Shown here piece by piece: positions 17,734 through 26,529 of a stretch of 64,000 nucleotides of DNA. The stretch is from positions 124,001 to 188,000 of the forward strand of contig NZ_JAOQJC010000002.1 of the NCBI RefSeq assembly GCF_025567625.1. The letters run 5' to 3'. The stretch is from Paenibacillus sp. J5C2022 (GTDB lineage: Bacteria; Bacillota; Bacilli; Paenibacillales; Paenibacillaceae). The position numbers and the translations under genes are program-made. How positions within the stretch are numbered: position 1 is the first letter of the stretch; every line of letters begins with the position of its first letter. The notes beneath the pieces are model-generated. The model was given only the letters and a program-made list of their open reading frames with translations, ran no database searches and was not told the DNA's origin.

Positions 17734-17960
17734 CTTGTTCTCGTCACCTCGATTATGATAGGAAAATTGCCGTAATCACACTTTCTTTTTCTCACTCTCT
17801 AGTATACGAAAAAACTAGAATGCAAAGCAAACCTATTCAGCCGCGGCGCACTATAGAGGCGGTATCCGAGCTGTGATACAATAAACGGCAGGCAGCATCG
17901 GGAATCGGGTTTCTATGGCCGGACGCGTATGCAGCCGAAAATCGATAGCGAGGTGCGGTT

Positions 17961-18500
17961 ATGTTTCACCCGACAGTATTTGACAATTTGAAGGTGGCGT
18001 TCGAGAACGAGCTGTACGATCTGGACAATCTGGATGGACGCATTCTCATTACCGGACGCAAGGATATATGGGATATGGCGGTCATGGACCGCGAATTCTC
18101 CGTAAGCTTTCGGCTGACCGGGACGGAATGGCCGACTGCCGAGCTTAAGCTTGCCGCGCCTCTTAAGGAGCTGGCAGCCGAAATACTGGAGCAAGAGGGA
18201 GCCGTTCCGGCTTGCGGGCTGCATGTGCTGTTCCATATGGACATCGCCGAAGCGGAAGCGGAGCGCTCTTGCGCAGCCATTGAAGCTTGCTTGTGCAGCA
18301 TCTGGCAGCCGGAGAACAAGCCGGTGCAGACGGTCAGCAGCGTGTATGGCGCCGATCCTGCGGCGTTGCTTCGGAATACGGCGGAGCTCTCGTTCTCGCG
18401 CCGCATTAACGAGGAGCAGATGGAGGATATTCCGGAACTGGTCGCTCACATTCTGGCTACATTAGAGGGACTTCGCTCGGAGCCGTCGCTTCAGCCGTAG
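17961..18500 (+). CDS. Conserved hypothetical protein
   Basis: A 179-residue soluble, acidic protein I do not recognise. It has no signal peptide or transmembrane segment. The ATG follows GAGGTG by six bases, and codon use matches neighbouring genes, which supports a real gene. Features include a hydrophobic N-terminal half with DNLDGRILITGRKDIWDMAVMD split by strand-like segments and a C-terminal EDIPELVAHILATLEGL helix. It lies 85 bp upstream of the probable queC leader transcript but has its own stop well before that promoter. Confidence 0.65.
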   Translation: MFHPTVFDNLKVAFENELYDLDNLDGRILITGRKDIWDMAVMDREFSVSFRLTGTEWPTAELKLAAPLKELAAEILEQEGAVPACGLHVLFHMDIAEAEAERSCAAIEACLCSIWQPENKPVQTVSSVYGADPAALLRNTAELSFSRRINEEQMEDIPELVAHILATLEGLRSEPSLQP

Positions 18501-18560
18501 CGGACACTCAGCTGCGAACCCGCACGCCAATTTCCAGTTTTCAAATGCGGCAGGCTGTGC

Positions 18561-18566
18561 TATAGT
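18561..18566 (+). promoter_or_regulatory. Probable -10 element of the queCDEF leader
   Basis: TATAGT lies about 65 bases before the preQ1 aptamer; the -35 (near TTTTCAA at 18538-18544) is weak. Transcription would start near 18573. Confidence 0.4.
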
Positions 18567-18631
18567 ACGGAGGAACAATTGAAGATGAAATTCCGGCCCA
18601 ATCTGCGTGGCAGATGGTGGAAGCGGCCGGG

Positions 18632-18664
18632 AGAGGTTCGCGAACTCCCTCTATAAAAAACTAA
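18632..18664 (+). ncRNA. preQ1-I riboswitch aptamer
   Basis: The sequence AGAGGTTCGCGAACTCC (18632-18648) continuing to CCTCT (18648-18652) and the A-rich tail ATAAAAAACTAA (18653-18664) fits the preQ1-I consensus. P1 is AGAGG with CCTCT, the loop carries the UUCGC element, and the A-tail fits the minor groove to form an H-type pseudoknot. It precedes queC, the standard Bacillales placement. Binding of preQ1 should reduce expression of queuosine precursor genes. Confidence 0.92.
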
Positions 18665-18669
18665 AACAA

Positions 18670-18714
18670 AGCGATTGCCCTTTTTTTGCATGGCGGCATA
18701 TCGCTGGTTTTTTT
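18670..18714 (+). terminator. Attenuator hairpin downstream of the preQ1 aptamer
   Basis: AGCGATTGCC (18670-18679) pairs with GGCA and ATCGCT (18695-18705, one bulged T), followed by GG and a T run. It is the probable expression platform through which the aptamer controls queCDEF transcription. Confidence 0.75.
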
Positions 18715-18824
18715 GCGTTCGGCGCGTCGCGGCCCCATGCGGGCTGCGCGCGCCGTTCCCTATTTTCGGAGTAAACTTCAAAGCGCGGAGCTTCGTCTTC
18801 TCATCTGCGAGAGGAGGAAACAAT

Positions 18825-19499
18825 ATGAAAAAGGAAAAAGCGGTCGTCGTGTTCAGCGGCGGTCAAGACAGCACGACCTGCCTGTTCTGGGCGATGGAGC
18901 GGTTCGTCGAGGTCGAGGCGGTTACGTTCAACTACGGCCAGCGGCATAAGCTGGAGCTGGAATGCGCAGCGGACATCGCGCGCGACTTGGGCATCCGTCA
19001 TCATGTGCTGGATATGTCCCTGCTGAACCAACTGGCGCCCAATGCGCTGACACGCGATGATATAGCGATCAAGGAGAAGGAGGGGGAGCTTCCTTCCACC
19101 TTCGTGGACGGCCGGAATTTGCTGTTCCTCAGCTTTGCGGCCGTGCTGGCCAAAGGGATCGGCGCCCGGCATATCGTGACCGGCGTATGCGAAACGGACT
19201 TTAGCGGTTACCCGGACTGTCGCGATGTGTTCATCAAGTCGCTGAACGTCACCCTGAACTTGTCAATGGATTATTCGTTCGTCATCGATACGCCGCTTAT
19301 GTGGCTGAATAAGGCGGAGACGTGGAAGCTCGCCGATGAGCTTGGCGCGTTCGACTTCGTCCGGGAGCGGACGCTGACCTGCTATAACGGCGTGAAGGCG
19401 GACGGCTGCGGGGAATGCCCGGCTTGCCGCCTGCGGAGCAATGGCCTTCGGGAGTACTTGGCGGAACGCACGTCAATTCAATCCGGGGAGGGGCAATGA
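18825..19499 (+). CDS. queC: 7-cyano-7-deazaguanine synthase QueC
   Basis: A 224-residue protein that makes preQ0 from 7-carboxy-7-deazaguanine, ammonia and ATP. It shows the PP-loop [17 protein letters not shown] at the N-terminus, [18 protein letters not shown] in the middle and the zinc-binding [18 protein letters not shown] near the C-terminus. The ATG at 18825 follows GAGGAGG by eight bases; an upstream in-frame extension would run through the riboswitch terminator and is not real. It is the first gene of queC-queD-queE-queF, overlapping queD. Confidence 0.96.
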   Translation: MKKEKAVVVFSGGQDSTTCLFWAMERFVEVEAVTFNYGQRHKLELECAADIARDLGIRHHVLDMSLLNQLAPNALTRDDIAIKEKEGELPSTFVDGRNLLFLSFAAVLAKGIGARHIVTGVCETDFSGYPDCRDVFIKSLNVTLNLSMDYSFVIDTPLMWLNKAETWKLADELGAFDFVRERTLTCYNGVKADGCGECPACRLRSNGLREYLAERTSIQSGEGQ

Positions 19500-19939
19500 T
19501 GCTGCAGCAAATATATCCGGCCGTCGCCCATTCCTACAGCTATGAGCTGAACAAGGACTTTCAGTTCGCCGCCGCCCACTACGTGCCCTCTGAGCAAGCG
19601 GGCAAATGCCGGCGAGTGCACGGGCATACGTATTATGCCAATGTGACGGTCGCCGGCGATGAGCTGGACGACAGCGGGTTCCTGGTGAACTTCGCTATCA
19701 TCAAGGAGTTGATCCACAACCGGTTCGATCATACCCTGCTGAACGAGGATGACAGCTTCGATGACGGACAGCCGGACCGGTTCCCCACTACGGAAGTGGT
19801 GGCGCGAACCATCTGCGAGCTTGTGCAGCAGTATTTGGACGGCACGGCCAATCGGCCGAAGTGCCTGCAGGTGTTCCTGCGGGAGACACCGACCAGCTAT
19901 TGCCTGTATCGCCCCAAGCGGGAAGGCGGACAATCATGA
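19496..19939 (+). CDS. queD: 6-carboxy-5,6,7,8-tetrahydropterin synthase QueD
   Basis: A 147-residue enzyme of the 6-pyruvoyl-tetrahydropterin synthase family that converts dihydroneopterin triphosphate to 6-carboxytetrahydropterin. Zinc His residues lie in FQFAAAHYV and RVHGHTYYA, the catalytic Cys in GKCRRVHGH, and Asp/His in RFDHTLLN. Two adjacent ATG codons (19496, 19499) overlap the queC stop. The RBS is GGGGAGGGG. It overlaps queE by ATGA. Confidence 0.95.
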   Translation: MMLQQIYPAVAHSYSYELNKDFQFAAAHYVPSEQAGKCRRVHGHTYYANVTVAGDELDDSGFLVNFAIIKELIHNRFDHTLLNEDDSFDDGQPDRFPTTEVVARTICELVQQYLDGTANRPKCLQVFLRETPTSYCLYRPKREGGQS

Positions 19940-20667
19940 GCGCAGCCGACCGCTTCCCCGTCCTGGAGGTGTTCGGTCCGACGGTGCAAGGAGAAGGGAT
20001 GGTCGTCGGCCGCAAGACGATGTTCATCCGCACAGCCGGCTGCGATTACAGCTGCTCCTGGTGCGATTCCGCATTCACGTGGGACGGCAGTGCCAGAGAT
20101 GAGATCCGGATGCTTACGGCGGCGGAGATCTTGGAGGAGCTGCGCCGGATTGGCGGCGACTCCTTCGATCATGTGACGATATCCGGCGGCAATCCCGCCT
20201 TGCTGAAGGGGCTGGGAGGGCTCGTGGAGCTGCTGCACGCCGAAGGCGTGACGGTCGCGCTGGAGACGCAGGGCAGCCGCTGGCAGCCGTGGCTCGCCGC
20301 GATCGACGATATGACGCTGTCACCGAAGCCGCCGAGCTCCGGCATGGGAACGGACTGGGACGTCCTCGATCATATCGTCGCCCGCTTGTCCGCGGCTGGC
20401 AGCCGGTTCTGCCTGAAGGTCGTCGTCTTCGATGAGGAAGACTTGTTCTACGCGAGGGAGGTGCACGAGCGCTATCCCGGCGTGCCGTTCTACTTGCAGG
20501 CGGGCAATGACAACCTGACGGAAGAAGAGCCGGCGGCGATGCTGCCTTATCTGGTTCAGAGATACGAATGGCTCATTGACGCGGCGATGGGGGACAACAG
20601 GCTTCGCAAGGTGCATGTGCTGCCGCAGCTGCATACTTGGGTATGGGGCAACAAGAAGGGTGTATAA
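19936..20667 (+). CDS. queE: 7-carboxy-7-deazaguanine synthase QueE
   Basis: A 243-residue radical SAM enzyme that contracts the pterin ring to 7-carboxy-7-deazaguanine. The cluster motif CDYSCSWCD (CxxxCxxC) is near residue 36, preceded by EVFGPTVQGEGMVVG, and VTISGGNPAL is the SAM-binding glycine motif. The start is ATG 19936, overlapping the queD stop; the longer upstream frame lies inside queD. Confidence 0.95.
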   Translation: MSAADRFPVLEVFGPTVQGEGMVVGRKTMFIRTAGCDYSCSWCDSAFTWDGSARDEIRMLTAAEILEELRRIGGDSFDHVTISGGNPALLKGLGGLVELLHAEGVTVALETQGSRWQPWLAAIDDMTLSPKPPSSGMGTDWDVLDHIVARLSAAGSRFCLKVVVFDEEDLFYAREVHERYPGVPFYLQAGNDNLTEEEPAAMLPYLVQRYEWLIDAAMGDNRLRKVHVLPQLHTWVWGNKKGV

Positions 20668-20697
20668 GCTACAATAACGGCGAAAGGAAGTTATGTA

Positions 20698-21195
20698 ATG
20701 GAAGGCAGAAGCAAAGAAGAGCTCGGCGGCATTACGCTGCTGGGCAATCAGGGAACGCAATATCCGTTCAATTACGCGCCCGAGGTGCTGGAGTCGTTCG
20801 AGAACAAGCATCCGGGACGCGATTACTTCGTGAAATTCAATTGTCCGGAATTCACCAGTCTATGTCCGATAACGGGGCAGCCGGATTTCGCCACGATTTA
20901 TATTTCTTATATTCCGGACATCCATATGGTGGAAAGCAAGTCGCTCAAGCTGTACTTGTTCAGCTTCCGCAATCATGGCGACTTCCATGAGGACTGCATG
21001 AACATTATTATGAACGATCTGATTGAGCTGATGAATCCACGATATATCGAAGTATGGGGCAAATTCACGCCGCGCGGCGGCATTTCGATCGATCCTTACT
21101 GCAACTGGGGCCGTCCCGGCACCAAATACGAGAAGATGGCGGAGCACAGACTCATGAACCACGATATGTATCCCGAGAAAGTGGACAATCGCTAA
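20698..21195 (+). CDS. queF: NADPH-dependent 7-cyano-7-deazaguanine reductase QueF
   Basis: A 165-residue unimodular QueF (YkvM type) that reduces the nitrile of preQ0 to the amine of preQ1. The catalytic Cys is in [14 protein letters not shown], and the QueF motif [21 protein letters not shown] is present (split: [12 protein letters not shown] and RNHGDFHED). RBS AAAGGAAG precedes the ATG. Its product is the ligand of the upstream riboswitch, giving end-product control of this operon. Confidence 0.96.
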   Translation: MEGRSKEELGGITLLGNQGTQYPFNYAPEVLESFENKHPGRDYFVKFNCPEFTSLCPITGQPDFATIYISYIPDIHMVESKSLKLYLFSFRNHGDFHEDCMNIIMNDLIELMNPRYIEVWGKFTPRGGISIDPYCNWGRPGTKYEKMAEHRLMNHDMYPEKVDNR

Positions 21196-21223
21196 ATCGC
21201 TAATATAAAGGCGTGTGTTGCGT

Positions 21224-21781
21224 ATGAAGAACTTGCTTGTAACGGGCTATCGGGCCCATGAGCTGAACATATTCAGCCAGAAGCACAAGGGCATCCGTTA
21301 TATTCAGAAGGCGATCATCAACAAGCTCATTCCGTTAATCGAAGACGGATTGGAGTGGGTCATTACACCTGGGCAATACGGCGTTGACCTGTGGGCGTGT
21401 GAAGCGGTCATCGCGCTGAAGCGCAGGTATCCCCACCTGAAGCTGTCTATCTTGTCCGCTTATAAGGAACCGGAGCAGAACTGGAAGGAGGACAAGCAGG
21501 ACTATTTCCGCAAAGTGCTGGCGGGCGTCGATTATTATGCGCCTGTCAGCAACCGCCCCTATGAGGGCGTCTGGCAGCTGTCGGCGCGAGATGAGCTTCT
21601 GCTGCGCCGAACCGACGGCATTCTGCTTGTATACGACGAGGATGCCGGCGAGGGCAGTCCGCGTTATATGAAGGAGAAGGCGCTGAAGAAAGCGGAGCGG
21701 GACGGCTATGTTTTCATTTCCATTCATTCGGAGGATATCCAAAGTATTGCCGACGAAGAAGCGCTTCGTGAACATGAATAG
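21224..21781 (+). CDS. ypsA: YpsA / SLOG family protein (DUF1273)
   Basis: A 185-residue protein with the DUF1273 pattern: NLLVTGYRAHELNIF at the start, WVITPGQYGVDLWACEAVI in the middle and RTDGILLVYDEDAGEGSP near the end. It is a Rossmann-like SLOG fold that may bind nucleotide-derived ligands. In Bacillus and Staphylococcus, YpsA affects cell division (family knowledge). It starts 28 bases after queF and may be co-transcribed. ATG 21224 is chosen over a GTG nine bases upstream because family members start MKNLLVTGYR. Confidence 0.88.
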   Translation: MKNLLVTGYRAHELNIFSQKHKGIRYIQKAIINKLIPLIEDGLEWVITPGQYGVDLWACEAVIALKRRYPHLKLSILSAYKEPEQNWKEDKQDYFRKVLAGVDYYAPVSNRPYEGVWQLSARDELLLRRTDGILLVYDEDAGEGSPRYMKEKALKKAERDGYVFISIHSEDIQSIADEEALREHE

Positions 21782-21812
21782 TTGCTTGCTGGGAAAGCTT
21801 CCATAATTATCA

Positions 21813-21842
21813 TTGACATATCGCTTGAGAGACTGCTATACT
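21813..21842 (+). promoter_or_regulatory. Sigma-A type promoter for the SLH-like exoprotein gene
   Basis: TTGACA at 21813-21818 and TATACT at 21837-21842 are separated by 18 bases, 82 bases before the start codon. Confidence 0.7.
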
Positions 21843-21924
21843 GCTGTGAATTATACTTTATTCCGATAAAACGCAGTAATTTAGTTGGAATTAAAGTCAT
21901 CCATTCTCTCAAGGAGGTCATTGC

Positions 21925-23274
21925 ATGTCTACGATCAAGTCCGTGAACAGCAAGTGGGTAGTGGCGCTTCTTGCCGCTGTCGCGCTTCTGTTCGCACAAT
22001 CCACGCTCTATGCGGCCCCGGCATCCCAGCAAGCGGAACCGGCTGCCGCAGAATACGAGCTGTTTCTGAAGGAGAAGTACGAGGTTAGCTTGCCGGAGCA
22101 AGCGACCAAGGGAGATTTCATCGAAGCGGTAGCTGAATTGCTGGGTGCCGAGGCAACCGGAGACGAAGCCGCGTTCACCGATCTGGCAGCCGACGAGCCG
22201 TTGTATGCGGCTGCAGCCGCCCTGTACGAGCAGGGGATTCTGAAGGGGCCTTCCATTAAAGGCGACCAGCCTCTGACGAACGCCGTCGCGGTGTCCATCG
22301 CCGTCCGCGCCGCCGATCTGGAGGAGCTGGCTTATACGTATCCTCAAGCGAAGGTGGAAGCCGCTCTGAAGTCGCTTCCTCTGGCAAGCGGATTCGCCAA
22401 GGGCCACGTTGCCCAAGAGCTGGCAGCCGCTGTCGATACCGGTCTGATTCCGGCTGCTTACCATGAATCGTTCCAGCCTGGAGCTGCGGCAAGCGAAGAG
22501 CTGGCGAACACGCTGCTTGGCAAGGTGCTGGAGACGAAAGGGCAGTACAAGCAATACTTGGGCTACCTGAGCGATGCAGACATCATCTCCAAGCTGAACC
22601 ATGCGTATGCAAGCTCCGACATTATCGACGAGCCGAAGCTGCAGAAGCTGGTGAACACAGCGCTTGAGCAGGAGCTGATTACTGGCTACAACCTGAAGGA
22701 TTCCCGCTTCGAGGCGAACTTCATCGATTCCCTGTCGCTTACATATGGCCATTCCGATCTGACGCATGCTATCCAGCTGATCGGCCTGCTGCGCAGCGAA
22801 GGCCTTGACGCGAAGCTTCAGTTCGAGCCGAAGACATCCGCATTCGTGTTCCATCCGGATTGGGGCGACCCTGGCGAGAATGCCGTCCTGATCGAAAATG
22901 GCAATTATATCGTTTATTCCAAAGAATACGATCTGGAGTTCGAATTCCGTAACGCTCAGGACAAAGAGAAGTTCGAGACGGTCATTATGGCCTACGCCAA
23001 AAAGGATGAAGCGGACGAGCAAGGTCTGATCGCGGGCTCCTGGTGGCAGCCGCTCTACTTCTCCGACACGGAGTTGGACAGCTACAAGCTGATTACGAAC
23101 AATCTGATCACCAGCCCGGACAGTCATTACGAAGTTCATCCGTTCTCTCTGAACGAGAATTCCGAGAAGGTCGTGGAAGGCTTCAAGGCGATCGATCCGG
23201 AAGTGAACGTGACACCTTATCAATTCTGGGTTGACGTTCCGTTCTTCAACTACCTGAACGGCGGCTCCACATAG
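21925..23274 (+). CDS. Exported protein with SLH-like N-terminal region
   Basis: A 449-residue protein with a signal peptide (KWVVALLAAVALLFAQSTLYA, cut after YAA). Residues about 40-180 resemble degenerate S-layer homology modules: TKGDFIEAVAELLG, LYEQGILKGPSIKGDQPLTNA and VSIAVRAADL. The C-terminal 250 residues contain a domain I do not recognise (AIQLIGLLRSEGLDAKLQF, FWVDVPFFNYLN). It probably sits at the cell wall. It is a single-gene transcript with its own promoter, a GGAGG site 7-8 bases before ATG, and a terminator downstream. Confidence 0.75.
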   Translation: MSTIKSVNSKWVVALLAAVALLFAQSTLYAAPASQQAEPAAAEYELFLKEKYEVSLPEQATKGDFIEAVAELLGAEATGDEAAFTDLAADEPLYAAAAALYEQGILKGPSIKGDQPLTNAVAVSIAVRAADLEELAYTYPQAKVEAALKSLPLASGFAKGHVAQELAAAVDTGLIPAAYHESFQPGAAASEELANTLLGKVLETKGQYKQYLGYLSDADIISKLNHAYASSDIIDEPKLQKLVNTALEQELITGYNLKDSRFEANFIDSLSLTYGHSDLTHAIQLIGLLRSEGLDAKLQFEPKTSAFVFHPDWGDPGENAVLIENGNYIVYSKEYDLEFEFRNAQDKEKFETVIMAYAKKDEADEQGLIAGSWWQPLYFSDTELDSYKLITNNLITSPDSHYEVHPFSLNENSEKVVEGFKAIDPEVNVTPYQFWVDVPFFNYLNGGST

Positions 23275-23665
23275 GTTTTGAATGCTGAGGGACTGTCCCA
23301 TACGTAGTTTTCTGCGAAGGAACAGCTTCTGGCAAGTGTGACAGGATGGCAGTTATGATAAAAGCGCAGGTTCTTGGGTTGTATTCACCCCTGAACTTGC
23401 GCTTTTTGCTTTATGGTCGACCACTTGAGCAAATTGTTGGCAAGTGAAAGCCGCCCGACTTCCAGGCTTGTTCGGCAAGCCGCGAAAGCAAGGGAGTTTG
23501 CTTTGCATGCTGTAATGGTTGCTATAGAGCCTATCAGTCAAATTTCCCCTTTGAAGTTGTTGGAACGGTCTGTGCAAGGCGGATAGGCAGCTTCTGCATG
23601 ATTGTGATATAATGTGCCTCGAAATGGATGTCAACGGGTTGATTGCAACTAGAGAAGGTGGACTG
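23275..23665. other. Intergenic region before the GGDEF gene
   Basis: 391 bp without a convincing gene. It contains the terminator at 23360-23406 and the leader of the GGDEF gene. I looked for a c-di-GMP riboswitch and saw no GEMM core. Confidence 0.5.
23360..23406 (+). terminator. Intrinsic terminator after the SLH-like gene
   Basis: AAAAGCGCA-GGTTC pairs with GAAC-TTGCGCTTTT around a TTGGG/CCC inner stem, ending in a short T run. Confidence 0.8.
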
Positions 23666-25216
23666 ATGAATATATCACATTCATTCGCTGGAAAGCTGAA
23701 GCTTCGCACATTTCTGCTGCTGCTCGTAACGGGCGCCGTGCTGCTTACTGCGGTATCGGGCAGTTACTTCGCTTGGCAAAGCAATCAGGCTGCCCTTGTC
23801 GATCGTTACCTGCAAGGGAACGAGCAATATGCCCGCAAGCAGGCATCCAATCTGAACGATATATTGCAAGTTATGCTGGAAACGGTGCAGACCCTTTCGG
23901 AATGGATCTCCGATAGCGGAATGCCCTCAGAGTCGCGATTGCATGAGTGGCTGAGTCTTAATCGCCATTACTTTAATGCTGTATTTATTGTGGATGAGAG
24001 CTCGCAAGTCGTCGGCGCAAGTCCCAGTAACTTCAGATACACGATAGGCAAGCAAGCTCCTCACAACATTGCGGCTACCATGCAGATCAGACGGGCGCCA
24101 TTCGTGACCACCCCTTTCACTGCGCTTCGTGACCATTACTTGCTGGTGCTGACAGCTCCAATCATGAAGCGTGACGGAAGCTATGCGGGTTATGCGGCCG
24201 GAGCGATTCTTCTGGATGAGAACAACGCGCTCTGTCGTCTGCTTACGGAGCACTTCTACGACAACGGCTCATACCTTTATGTTGCCGACCGCTTCGGCAG
24301 GCTGGCGATTCATCCCGACAAGGACCGGTTAAGGGAGTTCGTCTCCTACAATGAAGTCGTGCAGCAGGGAATAAGGGGAGGCAGCGGCTCCCAGAAGGTG
24401 AAGAATGGCGATGGGGAGCTGTATTTGGCTGGATATGCTTACGAGCCGCTAAGCGGTCTCGTGATCGTATCGCAGACGCCGGCTTCCGTATTGAAGGCGC
24501 CTGCGGAGAAGCTGCTGCGCCATATGCTGTATTATATGCTGCCCGTCTTCTTCCTCATCTGGCTGACGGCCTTGCTCGCTTCGCTTGCGATATCCAGACC
24601 GCTGCACAAGATGGCGCGCTTCACGCAAGGTCATACCGGGGGAGTGCCGCATTCCGGCGAGCTGCCGCCTGCTGATTCCCGTATCGCCGAGCTGTGGCAG
24701 CTGCAGTCCAGCCTGAACCGCCAGCTGAAGCTGTGGAGCGATGAGGTGCAGCGTGACGGGCTTACCGGCCTTGCCAACCGCAAAACATTCGATGCGATGA
24801 TCCGGCAATGGCTGGATAATCATATCCCCTTCTCCCTCATATTGATGGATGTAGACCACTTCAAGGGAATTAACGATACGTTCGGCCATCTTGTCGGCGA
24901 TCAAGTGCTGCAGCAGCTGGCCTCGCAGCTTCGTTCCGTCACAAGGGAAGGCGATCTCTGCTTCCGCTACGGCGGCGAGGAGTTCGGCATACTCGTCCGT
25001 TACGCGAAGGAGCAGGAGGCGGTCGCCGTCGCGGAGCGGCTGAGGAAGAAGGTGTCTGGGGCGACCAGTCCTTCCGGCCGTCCTGTCAGCTTGTCGCTTG
25101 GCGTAGCTACCTGCCGACTGGAGGACAAGACGGCGGACGCCGTCATTGATCGGGCGGACAAGGCGTTGTACCGATCCAAGGAGAACGGAAGGAACCAGAC
25201 CAACTTATCGCCCTAG
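23666..25216 (+). CDS. Membrane-bound diguanylate cyclase (dCache-GGDEF)
   Basis: A 516-residue protein: transmembrane segment at about 15-35, an extracytoplasmic dCache-type sensor of about 240 residues, a second transmembrane segment near 285-308, a short HAMP-like linker (ISRPLHKMARF), then a GGDEF domain from about 355. The active site is GGEEF with an intact upstream RxxD inhibitory site (REGD five residues before) and DGLTGLANRKTFD at the domain start. It should make c-di-GMP and be product-inhibited. The ATG at 23666 follows AAGGTG by six bases. A monocistronic gene. Confidence 0.9.
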   Translation: MNISHSFAGKLKLRTFLLLLVTGAVLLTAVSGSYFAWQSNQAALVDRYLQGNEQYARKQASNLNDILQVMLETVQTLSEWISDSGMPSESRLHEWLSLNRHYFNAVFIVDESSQVVGASPSNFRYTIGKQAPHNIAATMQIRRAPFVTTPFTALRDHYLLVLTAPIMKRDGSYAGYAAGAILLDENNALCRLLTEHFYDNGSYLYVADRFGRLAIHPDKDRLREFVSYNEVVQQGIRGGSGSQKVKNGDGELYLAGYAYEPLSGLVIVSQTPASVLKAPAEKLLRHMLYYMLPVFFLIWLTALLASLAISRPLHKMARFTQGHTGGVPHSGELPPADSRIAELWQLQSSLNRQLKLWSDEVQRDGLTGLANRKTFDAMIRQWLDNHIPFSLILMDVDHFKGINDTFGHLVGDQVLQQLASQLRSVTREGDLCFRYGGEEFGILVRYAKEQEAVAVAERLRKKVSGATSPSGRPVSLSLGVATCRLEDKTADAVIDRADKALYRSKENGRNQTNLSP

Positions 25217-25247
25217 GACGGGACCGGAGATTTTCCATTGTATCAAT

Positions 25248-25286
25248 AGGGCTGTTCCTGTAGGAAACTACTTAAGGGACAGCCCT
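25248..25286 (+). terminator. Possible terminator between the GGDEF and DHFR-like genes
   Basis: AGGGCTGTTCC pairs with GGGACAGCCCT. The T run is poor (TCTCT), and the arm overlaps the 3' end of the convergent gene. Confidence 0.4.
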
Positions 25287-25838
25287 TCTCTGTGGAGAAA
25301 AGTATGTTAGTTGTACAACGCCTGAGGAGAACATTCTTGTATTCACCATTTTTAAATGCAAGCTCTGTTTTATATCCACAAACAGCGGTTTCCCTTCTCC
25401 CAAAACAACAGGGTGAACAGATAATCTATATTCATCAACAAGTCCTAAATTGATAAAAGTTGTAATAAGACTTGCTCCGCCATATAGCCATATGTCTTTA
25501 CCAGGCTTATTCTTTAATTTATTTACTTCTTCAAGAATACTATCATTTATGAATATTGCTTTATTATCAGTCCCCTTTTGCGTCCTGGAAAACACATATT
25601 TCTCTTTACTATGAACCAATTCCCAAAATTCTTTTTCAGAATCCGTATGTTCAATTTCCGGAGTAAATTGTCCCCATAAATCATAGCTTTTTCTTCCATA
25701 TAAAATGGTATCAATTTGATTTAAAAAATGATTAAACCCCATCTCAGAGTCCATAATGCACCAATCAACTTCACCATTTTTCCCTTCAATAAAACCATCT
25801 AAAGTGACCGCTAAATCTAAAATTATTCTTCGTTTCAT
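25272..25838 (-). CDS. Dihydrofolate-reductase-like (RibD C-terminal) protein
   Basis: A 188-residue protein of the YyaP/YwjB RibD-C reductase family. It shows ILDLAVTLDGFIEGKNGEVDW at its N-terminus (shown here as ILDLAVTLDGFIEG then KNGEVDW), the substrate strand ILYGRKSYDLWG, KDIWLYGGASLITTFINLG for NADPH, and DEYRLSVHPVVLGEGKPLF. The natural substrate is unknown for this family. The gene is much more A/T-rich than both neighbours, with AAA/ATT-rich codons like Bacillus cereus-group genes, which suggests recent acquisition. RBS GAAAGGAGC precedes the ATG. Confidence 0.87.
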   Translation of the reverse strand: MKRRIILDLAVTLDGFIEGKNGEVDWCIMDSEMGFNHFLNQIDTILYGRKSYDLWGQFTPEIEHTDSEKEFWELVHSKEKYVFSRTQKGTDNKAIFINDSILEEVNKLKNKPGKDIWLYGGASLITTFINLGLVDEYRLSVHPVVLGEGKPLFVDIKQSLHLKMVNTRMFSSGVVQLTYFSPQRRAVP

Positions 25839-26010
25839 GATTTGTTGCTCCTTTCGTTAATCTACCGCCCATTATAGACCTCAAATACGTCACCTCATGT
25901 CATATTAGTCCAGCCGCAATTTTCCACAACCAAGGGACAACCTTGACCGCTCCGGCATATATTATCCTGTACAATATTTATTCCTGCGGGGATGGAGTGA
26001 GGTGACAGGT

Positions 26011-26415
26011 ATGACAAGCAGTATGCAGGTATGGATTTGCTCGTTGATTGGCGTGCTCGGCTCCATTGTTACGTTTGCGTTCGGCAGCTGGACGGAATCG
26101 CTCACATTCCTTCTTGTCGCGATGGGAGTGGATTATGTGACGGGGGTCGCGGCCTCCATTAAGGAAGGCAAGGGGCTCAGCAGCGCCTTCGGCTCATGGG
26201 GACTGGCGCGCAAAGGGTTGACGCTGCTGGTCATTCTGCTGGCGCACCGTATAGATTTGCTGATGGAGACGGGCGACGCAGTTATGGGGGCGGCCATCTT
26301 CTTCTATATTGCCAACGAGTTGATCTCCGTGACGGAGAATTACGGACGAATCGGCTTGCCGCTGCCTGAGCGGATTCGCAAAATTATCGAAGTGCTGAAG
26401 GACAGACAGCGTTGA
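26011..26415 (+). CDS. Phage holin family membrane protein
   Basis: A 134-residue protein of the toxin-secretion/phage-lysis holin family with about three to four hydrophobic segments. Family pieces are VAMGVDYVTGVAASIKEG, SAFGSWGLARKGLTLLVILLAH and FFYIANELISVTENYGRIGLPLPERI. No endolysin or other phage gene is adjacent, so it is a domesticated or stand-alone member. ATG 26011 with GTGAGGTGA seven bases upstream is preferred over a GTG at 26002. Confidence 0.85.
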   Translation: MTSSMQVWICSLIGVLGSIVTFAFGSWTESLTFLLVAMGVDYVTGVAASIKEGKGLSSAFGSWGLARKGLTLLVILLAHRIDLLMETGDAVMGAAIFFYIANELISVTENYGRIGLPLPERIRKIIEVLKDRQR

Positions 26416-26529
26416 AATTGGCTTGCATATGTTCGGCGCTATGGGATATAATAAATAACGAACATACGTTCTTGTTGGGGTGATGTGCAAGAAACGTACC
26501 GTTAGCTGGAACATGATGGAGGGGTGGCA

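Noticed and set aside
21724..23301. Reverse-strand frame of 525 codons opposite the SLH-like gene
   Set aside because: No start signal or domain; the forward gene has a promoter, signal peptide and terminator.
23275..23665. c-di-GMP (GEMM) riboswitch before the GGDEF gene
   Set aside because: The conserved GEMM core and tetraloop receptor patterns are not visible; only an intrinsic terminator belonging to the upstream gene was found.
26011..26415. Prophage remnant around the holin-like gene
   Set aside because: No integrase, capsid, tail or endolysin genes are adjacent; neighbours are ordinary Bacillales genes.
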